This document shows, one piece after another, positions 54,742-64,000 of a stretch of 64,000 bases of DNA. Under the pieces are notes generated by a model. The model saw only the letters and a program-made list of their open reading frames with translations, ran no database searches and was not told where the DNA came from. The stretch is taken from the NCBI RefSeq assembly GCF_014196925.1, contig NZ_JACIEN010000003.1, positions 372,001 through 436,000 on the forward strand. Reading direction: 5' to 3'. The translations under genes were made by a program, and so were the position numbers. The stretch's first letter is position 1. Each line of letters starts with the position of its first letter. Origin of the DNA: Chelatococcus caeni. GTDB taxonomy: Bacteria > Pseudomonadota > Alphaproteobacteria > Rhizobiales > Beijerinckiaceae.

Positions 54742-55941
54742 TCAGGCCAGTTGCAGCCGCTCCCGGCGCGGCGACGGGAAGGCGAGCGCGATCGCCACGG
54801 CCGCCAGCCCGAGGCCGCTCGAGGCGATGAACAGCCAGGCGTAATTGCCGAACGTGTCGAACACCCAGCCGCCGAACAGCGGGCCGATGGCCATGCCGAT
54901 GCTCGACAGCATGGTCGCGGCGCCGAAGACGGTGCCGAGGATGCGCTGGCCGAAATAATCCCGCGCCAGCACCGCATAGAGCGGCATCACCCCGCCATAG
55001 GCCGTGCCGAAGATCACGGCGAGCGCATAGAACTCCCCGAGCGAACTGACGAAGGTATAGCTGCCGATGGCGAGCGCCTGCACCATGAGGCCCGCGACGA
55101 GCACGGGCTTGGCGCCGTAGCGGTCGCCGAGCAGGCCGAGCAGGACACGCCCGCCGAGCCCCGCCAGCCCTTCGACGCTGTAGATGCTCACCGCCGCCAG
55201 CGGGGCGATGCCGCAGACGATGGCATAGCTCACCATGTGGAAGATGGGCCCGGAATGGGCGGCGCAGCAGGCGAAGAACGTGAGGCCGAGGACGAGGAAC
55301 TGCGGCGAGCGGAATGCGGCGCCGACCGAGGGGCCGCCCCCGCCCGCGGCAGATGCGGCGGCTCCTGCGGAACCGGCGTCCGCCGCCGGCCGGCGCACGA
55401 GGAGCGCTGCAGGCAGCAGGAGCGCCCAGGCCAGCAGCCCGATGAGCAGCATCGCCGTGCGCCAGTCATAGGCCGTGATCAGCCAGCGCGCGAGCGGCGA
55501 AATGGTCATCGGCGCAACGCCCATGCCGGCCGAGACGAGCGAGACGGCAAGGCTCCGGTTCTCGTCGAACCAGCCGGAGACGGCCGCGATCATCGGCGCA
55601 AAGAAGGCGCTGGCCGCGACGCCGACGAGAAGCCCGTAGGTGAGCTGGAAGCCGACGAGCGATGTCGCCCGGCTCGCCAGCACGAGCCCCAGCCCGAGCA
55701 CCACGGCCCCGATGAGCACCACGATGCGCGTGCCGAAACGGTCGCTCGCCGCGCCCCAGGCGAAGCCGCCGACACCCATGACGAGGAAGTTGAGCGTCAT
55801 CGCGCTCGACAGGCCGGACCGCGACCAGCCGGTCTCCGTCGCCATCGGGTCGAGAAAGATGGCGAGCGAGAACATCGCCCCGACGGCGACGCAGGACATC
55901 AGGGCCCCTGCCCCGACGAGCACCCAGCGATAGGAAGACAT
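54742..55941 (-). CDS. MFS transporter, monocarboxylate/oxalate-type
   Basis: This is a 12-helix major facilitator of 399 residues. Loop 2-3 carries GAASDRFGTRIVV, loop 8-9 carries GLLGDRYGAKPVL, and the N-half has LNFLVMGVGGFAWG, features shared with monocarboxylate and oxalate:formate type carriers. A Gly/Ala-rich cytoplasmic loop separates the halves (near residue 195-215). ATG 55941 was chosen; the longer TTG frame starts inside an operator. Two TTGATATCAA palindromes overlap the probable promoter, so it is likely repressed by a MarR-type or similar regulator. Confidence 0.9.
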   Translation of the reverse strand: MSSYRWVLVGAGALMSCVAVGAMFSLAIFLDPMATETGWSRSGLSSAMTLNFLVMGVGGFAWGAASDRFGTRIVVLIGAVVLGLGLVLASRATSLVGFQLTYGLLVGVAASAFFAPMIAAVSGWFDENRSLAVSLVSAGMGVAPMTISPLARWLITAYDWRTAMLLIGLLAWALLLPAALLVRRPAADAGSAGAAASAAGGGGPSVGAAFRSPQFLVLGLTFFACCAAHSGPIFHMVSYAIVCGIAPLAAVSIYSVEGLAGLGGRVLLGLLGDRYGAKPVLVAGLMVQALAIGSYTFVSSLGEFYALAVIFGTAYGGVMPLYAVLARDYFGQRILGTVFGAATMLSSIGMAIGPLFGGWVFDTFGNYAWLFIASSGLGLAAVAIALAFPSPRRERLQLA

Positions 55942-55970
55942 GGGGTCGGCATCCTGTTGAAAAAGAATGA

Positions 55971-56000
55971 TTGATATCAACCTATATCTGTTGATATCAA
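55971..56000. promoter_or_regulatory. Two identical 10-bp palindromes with 20-bp period (operator pair)
   Basis: TTGATATCAA occurs at 55971-55980 and 55991-56000, each followed by CCT, so the unit is a 13-bp direct repeat of a palindrome with a 20-bp period. On the minus strand, TTGATA of the outer copy and TATCAA of the inner copy sit 18 nt apart and could themselves be the -35 and -10 boxes of the MFS promoter. Binding would then block RNA polymerase directly. Confidence 0.7.
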
Positions 56001-56184
56001 CCTTTCACGCGAGTGGCCTTCCAGCGACGGTACGATGTCAGCCCCCCGGAGGGCGCGGCCGCCGGGGCCGCGAACCCGCACGCACAGTGTGGAAGCCGAA
56101 CAGGCCTTAGCTGACCCGCAGGCTGGACGCCGCCGCCATTGTTGCCTACTGGACGACGGATATCCGCCTGCCCGGAGGTTTGCC

Positions 56185-56619
56185 GTGATCCGTCCATCCT
56201 GCGCCATCCTGCTCGTGCTCGCATTCTCGTCCGGTGCCCTGGCACAGACGCAGGACGAACGCTTTGCCGAGATCGACCGGAATGGCGACGGCGTGATCAC
56301 CTATGAAGAGCACGCCGCCGCGGACGAAGCGGAGCTCCGGGCGATCGATGCCGACGGCAACGGCACGCTGACGGTGAAGGAATATGCCGCGTGGCTGGTC
56401 GCAGACCAGGACTTCCCGGCCCCCGTCGCCCTCTCCGTGGCCAGATGCTTCTTCAGGGGCATCGATGCCGACGGCGACGGCAAGCTGTCGCGCGAGGAAC
56501 TGCGCACCTACAACGACCGCGTCTTCAAATGGCTGGCCGGTGACGACGGGCAGATGACGCTCGCAGAATCGAAACGGACGCCTCCGCCCGATATCGTGCC
56601 GACGCCGGTCTGCGACTGA
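56185..56619 (+). CDS. Exported EF-hand calcium-binding protein
   Basis: This 144-residue protein has a signal peptide (CAILLVLAFSSGALA, cleavage near residue 20) and three good EF-hand loops: DRNGDGVITYEE, DADGNGTLTVKE and DADGDGKLSREE. A fourth, degenerate loop is near GDDGQMTLAE. It is presumably a periplasmic calcium sensor or buffer. The GTG start follows CGGAGG at seven bases. Two cysteines in the mature part could form a disulfide. It lies just before the bkd operon but with a 220-bp gap, so it is probably a separate unit. Confidence 0.85.
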   Translation: MIRPSCAILLVLAFSSGALAQTQDERFAEIDRNGDGVITYEEHAAADEAELRAIDADGNGTLTVKEYAAWLVADQDFPAPVALSVARCFFRGIDADGDGKLSREELRTYNDRVFKWLAGDDGQMTLAESKRTPPPDIVPTPVCD

Positions 56620-56834
56620 CGGCGCAGGGTCTGCGCAGTCCGCAGCCGCTCCTCTCCGATGCACGCAACAGTGGAAATTGCGCCCGATCCGGCCGATGAT
56701 CGGCGCGGGCGGCGCTCGTGCAGTTGCGTGGCCCGCATGGGCGGCACCGCCGATCCCTCGGTCGGGCCGGGCGGCCCGGCCATGCGCATCGCGTCCGCGA
56801 CGGTCGTGTTCTGGTAGTCCCGGCAAGCACATAG

Positions 56835-58076
<1,242 letters not shown>

Positions 58077-58079
58077 GCC

Positions 58080-59093
58080 ATGCCGCGCATGACCATGATC
58101 GAGGCCATCCGCTCGGCCATCGACATATCCATGGAGCGGGACGGCAAGGTCGTCGTCTTCGGCGAGGATGTCGGCTATTTCGGCGGCGTCTTCCGCTGCA
58201 CGGCGGGCCTCCAGCAGAAATACGGCAAGACCCGCTGCTTCGACACGCCCATCAGCGAGCTCGGCATCGTCGGCACCGCCATCGGCATGGCGGCCTACGG
58301 GCTCCGGCCATGCGTCGAGGTGCAGTTCGCCGATTATGTCTATCCGGCCTATGACCAGATCGTCTCGGAGGCGGCCCGCATCCGCTACCGCTCGAACGGC
58401 GAGTTCACCTGTCCCATCGTCGTGCGCATGCCGTCCGGTGGTGGCATCTTCGGCGGCCAGACCCACAGCCAGAGCCCCGAAGCGCTCTTCACGCATGTCT
58501 GCGGCCTGAAGGTGGTGGTGCCGTCGAACCCGCGCGACGCCAAGGGGCTGCTGATCGCCGCGATCGAGGACCCCGACCCGGTCATCTTCCTGGAGCCGAA
58601 GCGGCTCTATAATGGCCCGTTCGACGGCCATCACGAACGGCCGGTGACGCCATGGTCGAGGCATCCGCTCGGCGATGTGGACGCCGGCCATTTCACCGTC
58701 CCGCTCGGCAAGGCCGAGGTGCGCCGGCAGGGCAGCAGCGTCACGGTCCTCGCCTATGGCACGATGGTCTATGTGGCGGAGGCCGCCGCGCAGGAGACCG
58801 GCATCGACGCCGAGATCATCGACCTGCGGACGCTGCTGCCGCTCGATCTCGATTGCATCGTCGAGTCGGTCCGTAAGACGGGGCGTTGCGTGATCGTGCA
58901 CGAGGCGACGCTGACCTCCGGCTTCGGCGCGGAGCTCGCCGCCCTCGTGCAGGAACATTGCTTCTATCACCTCGAGGCGCCGGTCGGCCGCGTCACCGGC
59001 TGGGACACGCCCTACCCCCACGCCCAGGAATGGGACTATTTCCCCGGCCCCGCCCGCGTCGGCGAGGCGCTGGTGCGAGCGATGGAGGCCTGA
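58080..59093 (+). CDS. bkdA2: Branched-chain 2-oxoacid dehydrogenase E1 beta subunit
   Basis: The 337-residue partner of E1 alpha completes the ThDP active site. Conserved features are VVFGEDVGYFGGVFRCTAGL, FDTPISELGIVGTAIGMA with the catalytic-site glutamate, VRMPSGGGIFGGQTHSQSPEA and a C-terminal domain with HEATLTSGFGAELAALVQE. The length and sequence fit BCKDH rather than PDH beta chains. Its stop codon abuts the E2 start directly. Confidence 0.95.
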   Translation: MPRMTMIEAIRSAIDISMERDGKVVVFGEDVGYFGGVFRCTAGLQQKYGKTRCFDTPISELGIVGTAIGMAAYGLRPCVEVQFADYVYPAYDQIVSEAARIRYRSNGEFTCPIVVRMPSGGGIFGGQTHSQSPEALFTHVCGLKVVVPSNPRDAKGLLIAAIEDPDPVIFLEPKRLYNGPFDGHHERPVTPWSRHPLGDVDAGHFTVPLGKAEVRRQGSSVTVLAYGTMVYVAEAAAQETGIDAEIIDLRTLLPLDLDCIVESVRKTGRCVIVHEATLTSGFGAELAALVQEHCFYHLEAPVGRVTGWDTPYPHAQEWDYFPGPARVGEALVRAMEA

Positions 59094-60386
59094 ATGGGCG
59101 AACGCACCGTCAAGCTGCCCGACGTCGGCGAGGGGATCGCGGAGGCGGAACTCGTCGAATGGCACGTGAAGGTCGGTGATCTGGTGCGCGAGGACGCGGT
59201 GCTCGCCGCCGTGATGACCGACAAGGCGACGGTCGAGATTCCCTCGCCCGTCGAGGGCGAAGTCGCCTGGATCGGCGCGGAGATCGGCGAGAAGGTGGCC
59301 GTCGGCGCGCCGCTCGTGCGGCTCAGGACCCCGGGTGAGGGCGACACCGACGCGCCGGCAACGGCATCGACCGACCCGGGTGTGCGAGCGGCTGAGCCGG
59401 AGCCGTCCCGGCCGCCCGCGACCGGGACGGTGGCGGAAGAGGTAGAGCCGAAGCCAGCCCCGGCACCCGCGGCGCGCGCCACGCCCGCCATGGGGGCGGC
59501 CCCGAGGCCCTCGGGCGAGAAGCCGGTCGCCTCGCCGGCGGTGCGCGGCCGTGCGCGGGAGGCCGGCATCGACTTGCGCCAGGTGCCGGGGACGGGGCCC
59601 GCCGGCCGCATCACGCACGAGGACATCGACGCCTTCCTGCGCGAGGGGCCTGCCGGAACCGCGCGGCCGAGGCTCGCGCCGGACAACACGGTCGAGGAGA
59701 TCAAGGTCATCGGCCTGCGCCGGCGCATCGCGGAGCGCATGGAGCTCGCGCATGCCCGCATCGTGCCGATCACCTATGTGGAAGAGGTCGACGTCACCGC
59801 GCTCGAAGAGCTGCGGACCAAGCTCAACGCCGAGAAGCGCGCCGACCGTCCGCGCCTGACGCTCCTGCCCTTCCTCATGCGCGCCATGGTCACGGCCATT
59901 CGCGAGCAGCCGATGATCAACGCCCACTATGAGGACGAGGCCGGGCTCGTCCGCCGCTTCGGCGGGATCCATATCGGCATCGCGACGCAGACCGAGGCCG
60001 GCCTGCTGGTCCCCGTCGTCCGGCATGTGGAAGCCTGCGACATCTGGGACTGCGCAGCCGCGCTGAACCGCCTCGCGGAAGCAGCACGCAAGGGTACGGC
60101 GACACGCGAGGAGCTTGCCGGCTCGACGATCACCATCACCTCCCTCGGCGCGCTCGGCGGCATCGCCACGACGCCGGTCATCAACCGGCCGGAGGTCGCC
60201 ATCGTCGGCGTCAACAGGATGGCGGTGCGGCCGCTCTGGGACGGCAAGGAATTCGTTCCGCGCAAGGTCATGAACCTGTCGTCCTCGTTCGACCACCGCA
60301 TCATCGATGGCTGGAACGCGGCCGTCTTCGTGCAGCGCATCAAGGCGCTCCTGGAGACGCCCGCCCTGATCTTCGTGGAAGGCTGA
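59094..60386 (+). CDS. bkdB: Dihydrolipoamide acyltransferase (E2) of branched-chain 2-oxoacid dehydrogenase
   Basis: The 430-residue core protein transfers the branched acyl group to CoA. Domains in order: one lipoyl domain (1-80) with the lipoylated Lys44 in [10 protein letters not shown], a Pro/Ala-rich linker (about 85-140), the peripheral-subunit binding domain (about 142-180, [20 protein letters not shown]) and the catalytic domain (about 200-430) ending with [15 protein letters not shown], which carries the catalytic His and Asp. The single lipoyl domain is normal for this type. Confidence 0.95.
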   Translation: MGERTVKLPDVGEGIAEAELVEWHVKVGDLVREDAVLAAVMTDKATVEIPSPVEGEVAWIGAEIGEKVAVGAPLVRLRTPGEGDTDAPATASTDPGVRAAEPEPSRPPATGTVAEEVEPKPAPAPAARATPAMGAAPRPSGEKPVASPAVRGRAREAGIDLRQVPGTGPAGRITHEDIDAFLREGPAGTARPRLAPDNTVEEIKVIGLRRRIAERMELAHARIVPITYVEEVDVTALEELRTKLNAEKRADRPRLTLLPFLMRAMVTAIREQPMINAHYEDEAGLVRRFGGIHIGIATQTEAGLLVPVVRHVEACDIWDCAAALNRLAEAARKGTATREELAGSTITITSLGALGGIATTPVINRPEVAIVGVNRMAVRPLWDGKEFVPRKVMNLSSSFDHRIIDGWNAAVFVQRIKALLETPALIFVEG

Positions 60387-60394
60387 GGAAGACG

Positions 60395-61789
<1,395 letters not shown>

Positions 61790-61809
61790 CCGGCTGCTTC
61801 GCTGACCGG

Positions 61810-62712
61810 CTAGGGCTCTGTCTTCCGCAGGTTCTTGACGACGTCGAGAAAGGCGCGCAGGGCCGGCGGCACCGCGCGATGCCCGGGATAGTAGACCGCG
61901 ATCTCTTCCGGACCGGGCATCCATGCGGTGAGGACCTTGCGCAGCCGGCCGTCCAACAGCGCCGTCTCGGCGGCCCAGTCCGCCACATAGGCGATGCCGA
62001 GCCCCTCGATGGCGGCTTCGACCATCAGCTCCTCGTCATCGAGGACGACGGGGCCGTTCGCGTCGATCACGAGTTCCTGGCCGGCGCGTTCGAACTCCCA
62101 TCGGTAGAGCTTGCCGCTGGGCATGCGGTGGCCGATGCAATGGTGGCGTTGCAGGTCCTCGGGGGTTCCCGGCTCGCCGAAGCGGTCGAGATAGGCGGGC
62201 GACGCGACGCAAACGAATGTCAGCGCACGGGCAAACGGCACGGCGACCATGTCCCTGGGGACGGAGCCGATCAAGCGCACGCCGGCATCGAAGCCGCTCG
62301 ACACGATATCGATGAGCCGCCCCTCGACGACGACGTCCACGGTCACATCCGGGTGGCGCTCCGCCACCCGAGGGAGAACCTCGCGCACGAGCAGCCCTGC
62401 CGCGAGCCGCGGCGCGTTGATGCGGACGGTTCCGGCGACATTGCCCCGGAAGTCCGCCACGCTGTCGAGCGCCTCGTCGAGCGAGGCGAGCGCCGGCCGA
62501 AGCCGGGCGAGCAGCTGGAAGCCGGCCTCCGTCGGCGAGACACTGCGCGTCGTGCGGTTCAGAAGGCGCACGCCCATGCGCTCCTCGAGCGCCCGCATCG
62601 CATGGCTCAATGTGGAAGGCGCCGTCCCGATCTCGTCCGCCGCGCGGCGGAAGCTGCGGTGCGTGGCAACGGCCACGAAGGCGGTGAGATCATTGAGCGA
62701 CGGGCGGGGCAT
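61810..62712 (-). CDS. LysR-type transcriptional regulator
   Basis: This 300-residue LTTR has DLTAFVAVATHRSFRRAADEIGTAPSTLSHAMRALEE as DNA-binding part and a CrgA-like effector domain (GFDAGVRLIGSVPRDMVAV). It is divergent from an SDR gene, leaving about 100 bp between start codons, and probably controls it. It is close in type to the LTTR at 44269-45180, which is also paired with an SDR. ATG 62712 was taken; a TTG 36 bp upstream is in frame. Confidence 0.9.
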   Translation of the reverse strand: MPRPSLNDLTAFVAVATHRSFRRAADEIGTAPSTLSHAMRALEERMGVRLLNRTTRSVSPTEAGFQLLARLRPALASLDEALDSVADFRGNVAGTVRINAPRLAAGLLVREVLPRVAERHPDVTVDVVVEGRLIDIVSSGFDAGVRLIGSVPRDMVAVPFARALTFVCVASPAYLDRFGEPGTPEDLQRHHCIGHRMPSGKLYRWEFERAGQELVIDANGPVVLDDEELMVEAAIEGLGIAYVADWAAETALLDGRLRKVLTAWMPGPEEIAVYYPGHRAVPPALRAFLDVVKNLRKTEP

Positions 62713-62809
62713 TGATGGGGATTTTGCATCACCCCATGCCGATTTCAACGGCTAATGCGCGCAATGCAGCCCCCCTATCTCCTCCTCTGTCAATCAGGAG
62801 GTGTGAGAA

Positions 62810-63658
62810 ATGCAGAAGACCTGGCTCATAACGGGTGTGTCGTCCGGTCTCGGTCGGCTCTTGGCCGAGAAGGCCCTGACAAGGGGCGACCGCGTCATCG
62901 GCACGAGCCGCAGCGAGGATGCGCTTGCCGACCTGCGGGCCCGCCATCGTGAAACACTTCGCATCGTCGCAATGGATCTCAAGGATCCCGCCTCGGTACG
63001 CGCTGCGGTCGACCGCGCCTTCGGCACGGTCCCTCGCATCGACCTCGTCGTCAGCAACGCGGGCTATGGCCTGCTCGGCGCGGCGGAAGAGGCGAGCGAC
63101 GCGCAGGTCCGGGACATCATCGACACCAATCTCATCGGCTCGATCACGCTCATCCAGGCGGCCCTGCCGCACCTGCGCAGCCAGGGCGGCGGCCGTATCC
63201 TGCAGGTGTCGAGCGAAGGCGGCCAGATCGCCTACCCCGCCTTCAGCCTCTATCACGCGACCAAGTGGGGCATCGAGGGCTTCGTGGACTCGGTGGCGCA
63301 GGAGGTCGCCCCCTTCGGGATCGCCTTCACCCTCGTCGAACCGGGGCCGGCGCGAACCAGCTTCGGCGACAATCTCGCCCGCACGCGGCCGCTCGCGGCC
63401 TATGAGGGGACGCCCGCCGACCGCATCCGCGAGGCGCTGCACGGGTCCTGGGTGATCAAGGGCGACCCCGACCGAATGACGGACGCGATGATCCGCCTTG
63501 CCGATCAGGACCCTCCCCTGCCGAAGCGGCTGGTGCTCGGCGCCGAGGCCTATGCCGGCGTCCGCAAGGCTCTCGCGGGACGCATCGACGAACTCGACCG
63601 GCAGAAGCACATCGCGGAAACAGCGGATTTCACGGAAGAGGAGCTGGCGCGGCTGTGA
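62810..63658 (+). CDS. Short-chain dehydrogenase/reductase
   Basis: This 282-residue SDR has TGVSSGLG (cofactor loop, 9-16), GTSRSEDAL after strand two (NADP-type), SNAGYG, the catalytic LQVSSEGG serine and YHATK. It belongs to the group of oxidoreductases with a VEPGPARTSFG segment common in Hyphomicrobiales. AGGAGGTG lies before the ATG. It is followed 78 bp later by a RidA-family gene in the same direction, and a LysR gene is divergent. Confidence 0.92.
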   Translation: MQKTWLITGVSSGLGRLLAEKALTRGDRVIGTSRSEDALADLRARHRETLRIVAMDLKDPASVRAAVDRAFGTVPRIDLVVSNAGYGLLGAAEEASDAQVRDIIDTNLIGSITLIQAALPHLRSQGGGRILQVSSEGGQIAYPAFSLYHATKWGIEGFVDSVAQEVAPFGIAFTLVEPGPARTSFGDNLARTRPLAAYEGTPADRIREALHGSWVIKGDPDRMTDAMIRLADQDPPLPKRLVLGAEAYAGVRKALAGRIDELDRQKHIAETADFTEEELARL

Positions 63659-63735
63659 CCCGCCCCGTGCAGTTCTGCAAACAAACGTCAACCGGCTCCG
63701 GCCGCCCCTCTTGCCAAGACAGAAAGGAACACAAG

Positions 63736-64000
63736 ATGCCTCGACGTGACGCCATTTTCCCGGCCAACCGCCATGCGTTGTATGACGTTCACCGCTATTC
63801 GGCGGCCATTCGCTCCGGCGATCTTCTCTTCGTCTCGGGCCAGGTCGGAAGCCGTGAGGACGGCTCGCCGGAACCCGTGTTCGAGGACCAGGTCCGGCTC
63901 GCCTTCGTCAATCTGCGCGCGGTCCTCGCCGCGGCCGGATGCAGCTTCGACGACGTCGTCGACGTCACCACCTTCCACACGAGGCCGGACGAACAGATCG
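63736..64000 (+). CDS. RidA-family (YjgF/Rid) protein, cut by the window end
   Basis: The visible 88 codons encode a Rid-type protein: HRYSAAIRSGDLLFVSGQVG, then EDQVRLAFVNLRAVLAAAGCSFDDVVDVTTFHT, matching the middle of the fold that forms the trimeric enamine/imine deaminase site. The catalytic arginine would lie beyond the window. AGAAAGGAAC precedes the ATG. It follows the SDR gene on the same strand and may be part of its operon. Confidence 0.88.
   Translation, partial: MPRRDAIFPANRHALYDVHRYSAAIRSGDLLFVSGQVGSREDGSPEPVFEDQVRLAFVNLRAVLAAAGCSFDDVVDVTTFHTRPDEQI

Overview
The window is a GC-rich chromosomal segment of an alphaproteobacterium, most probably of the order Hyphomicrobiales (Rhizobiales). 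The reasons are: an alphaproteobacterial RNase P RNA gene just upstream of mraZ-rsmH-ftsL; an ArsR/methyltransferase-metF-metH operon; the N-acetylglutaminylglutamine amide (NAGGN) osmolyte genes; paired-hairpin intergenic repeats of a kind common in this order; and an EcfG-like promoter before the prkA operon. The genus cannot be fixed from the sequence alone. I see no rRNA, tRNA, CRISPR array, transposase or phage gene.

Layout. 1-6.3 kb is cell-envelope housekeeping: the start of the division/wall cluster (mraZ, rsmH, first codons of ftsL) on the minus strand with a likely MraZ operator, rnpB with a clear promoter, two paralogous lytic transglycosylases, a glycine-zipper lipoprotein, a DjlA-like TerB/J-domain protein and an AmiD-like amidase. 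6.5-12.2 kb is the methionine-cycle operon (SahR-like regulator, metF, metH) under a perfect 20-bp palindrome. 12.5-20 kb holds small metabolic and regulatory genes (tautomerase/LysR pair, B3/B4-domain protein, AMP nucleosidase, SGNH hydrolase, Nudix hydrolase, dadA with divergent Lrp/AsnC regulator) and an intergenic candidate small RNA.

20-28 kb is the most unusual region. It has a LuxR-type regulator, a type I secretion adaptor (HlyD family) and ABC exporter (PrtD family), and upstream of them in the same direction two repeat proteins. One consists almost entirely of seven 64-residue repeats, each with a curlin-like QxGxxNxAxxxQ core. The other has about five looser units of the same kind. 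I interpret this as a candidate type I-secreted, curlin-like extracellular fibre system.

28-34.5 kb has a KDPGal aldolase and the NAGGN operon (asnO-ngg-M42 peptidase) with a divergent MarR regulator and two operator-like palindromes. 34.5-47.6 kb is a mix: P1B-type ATPase, VOC protein, Uup-type ABC-F protein, GntR/benE pair with a palindrome between them, MltB-type transglycosylase, amidoligase-family protein, SDR/LysR pair, flavin-fold stress protein, GST and AEC carrier. 47.9-52.7 kb is the conserved prkA-yeaH-spoVR stress operon. 52.7-56.6 kb has a LysR/deacetylase pair, an MFS transporter under two identical 10-bp palindromes, and an EF-hand protein. 56.8-61.8 kb encodes a complete branched-chain 2-oxoacid dehydrogenase complex (E1alpha, E1beta, E2, E3). 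The window ends with a LysR/SDR pair and the start of a RidA-family gene cut by the window edge.

Start codons were chosen from family alignment knowledge and visible Shine-Dalgarno sequences. Where the longest open frame begins upstream of the plausible start, this is stated.
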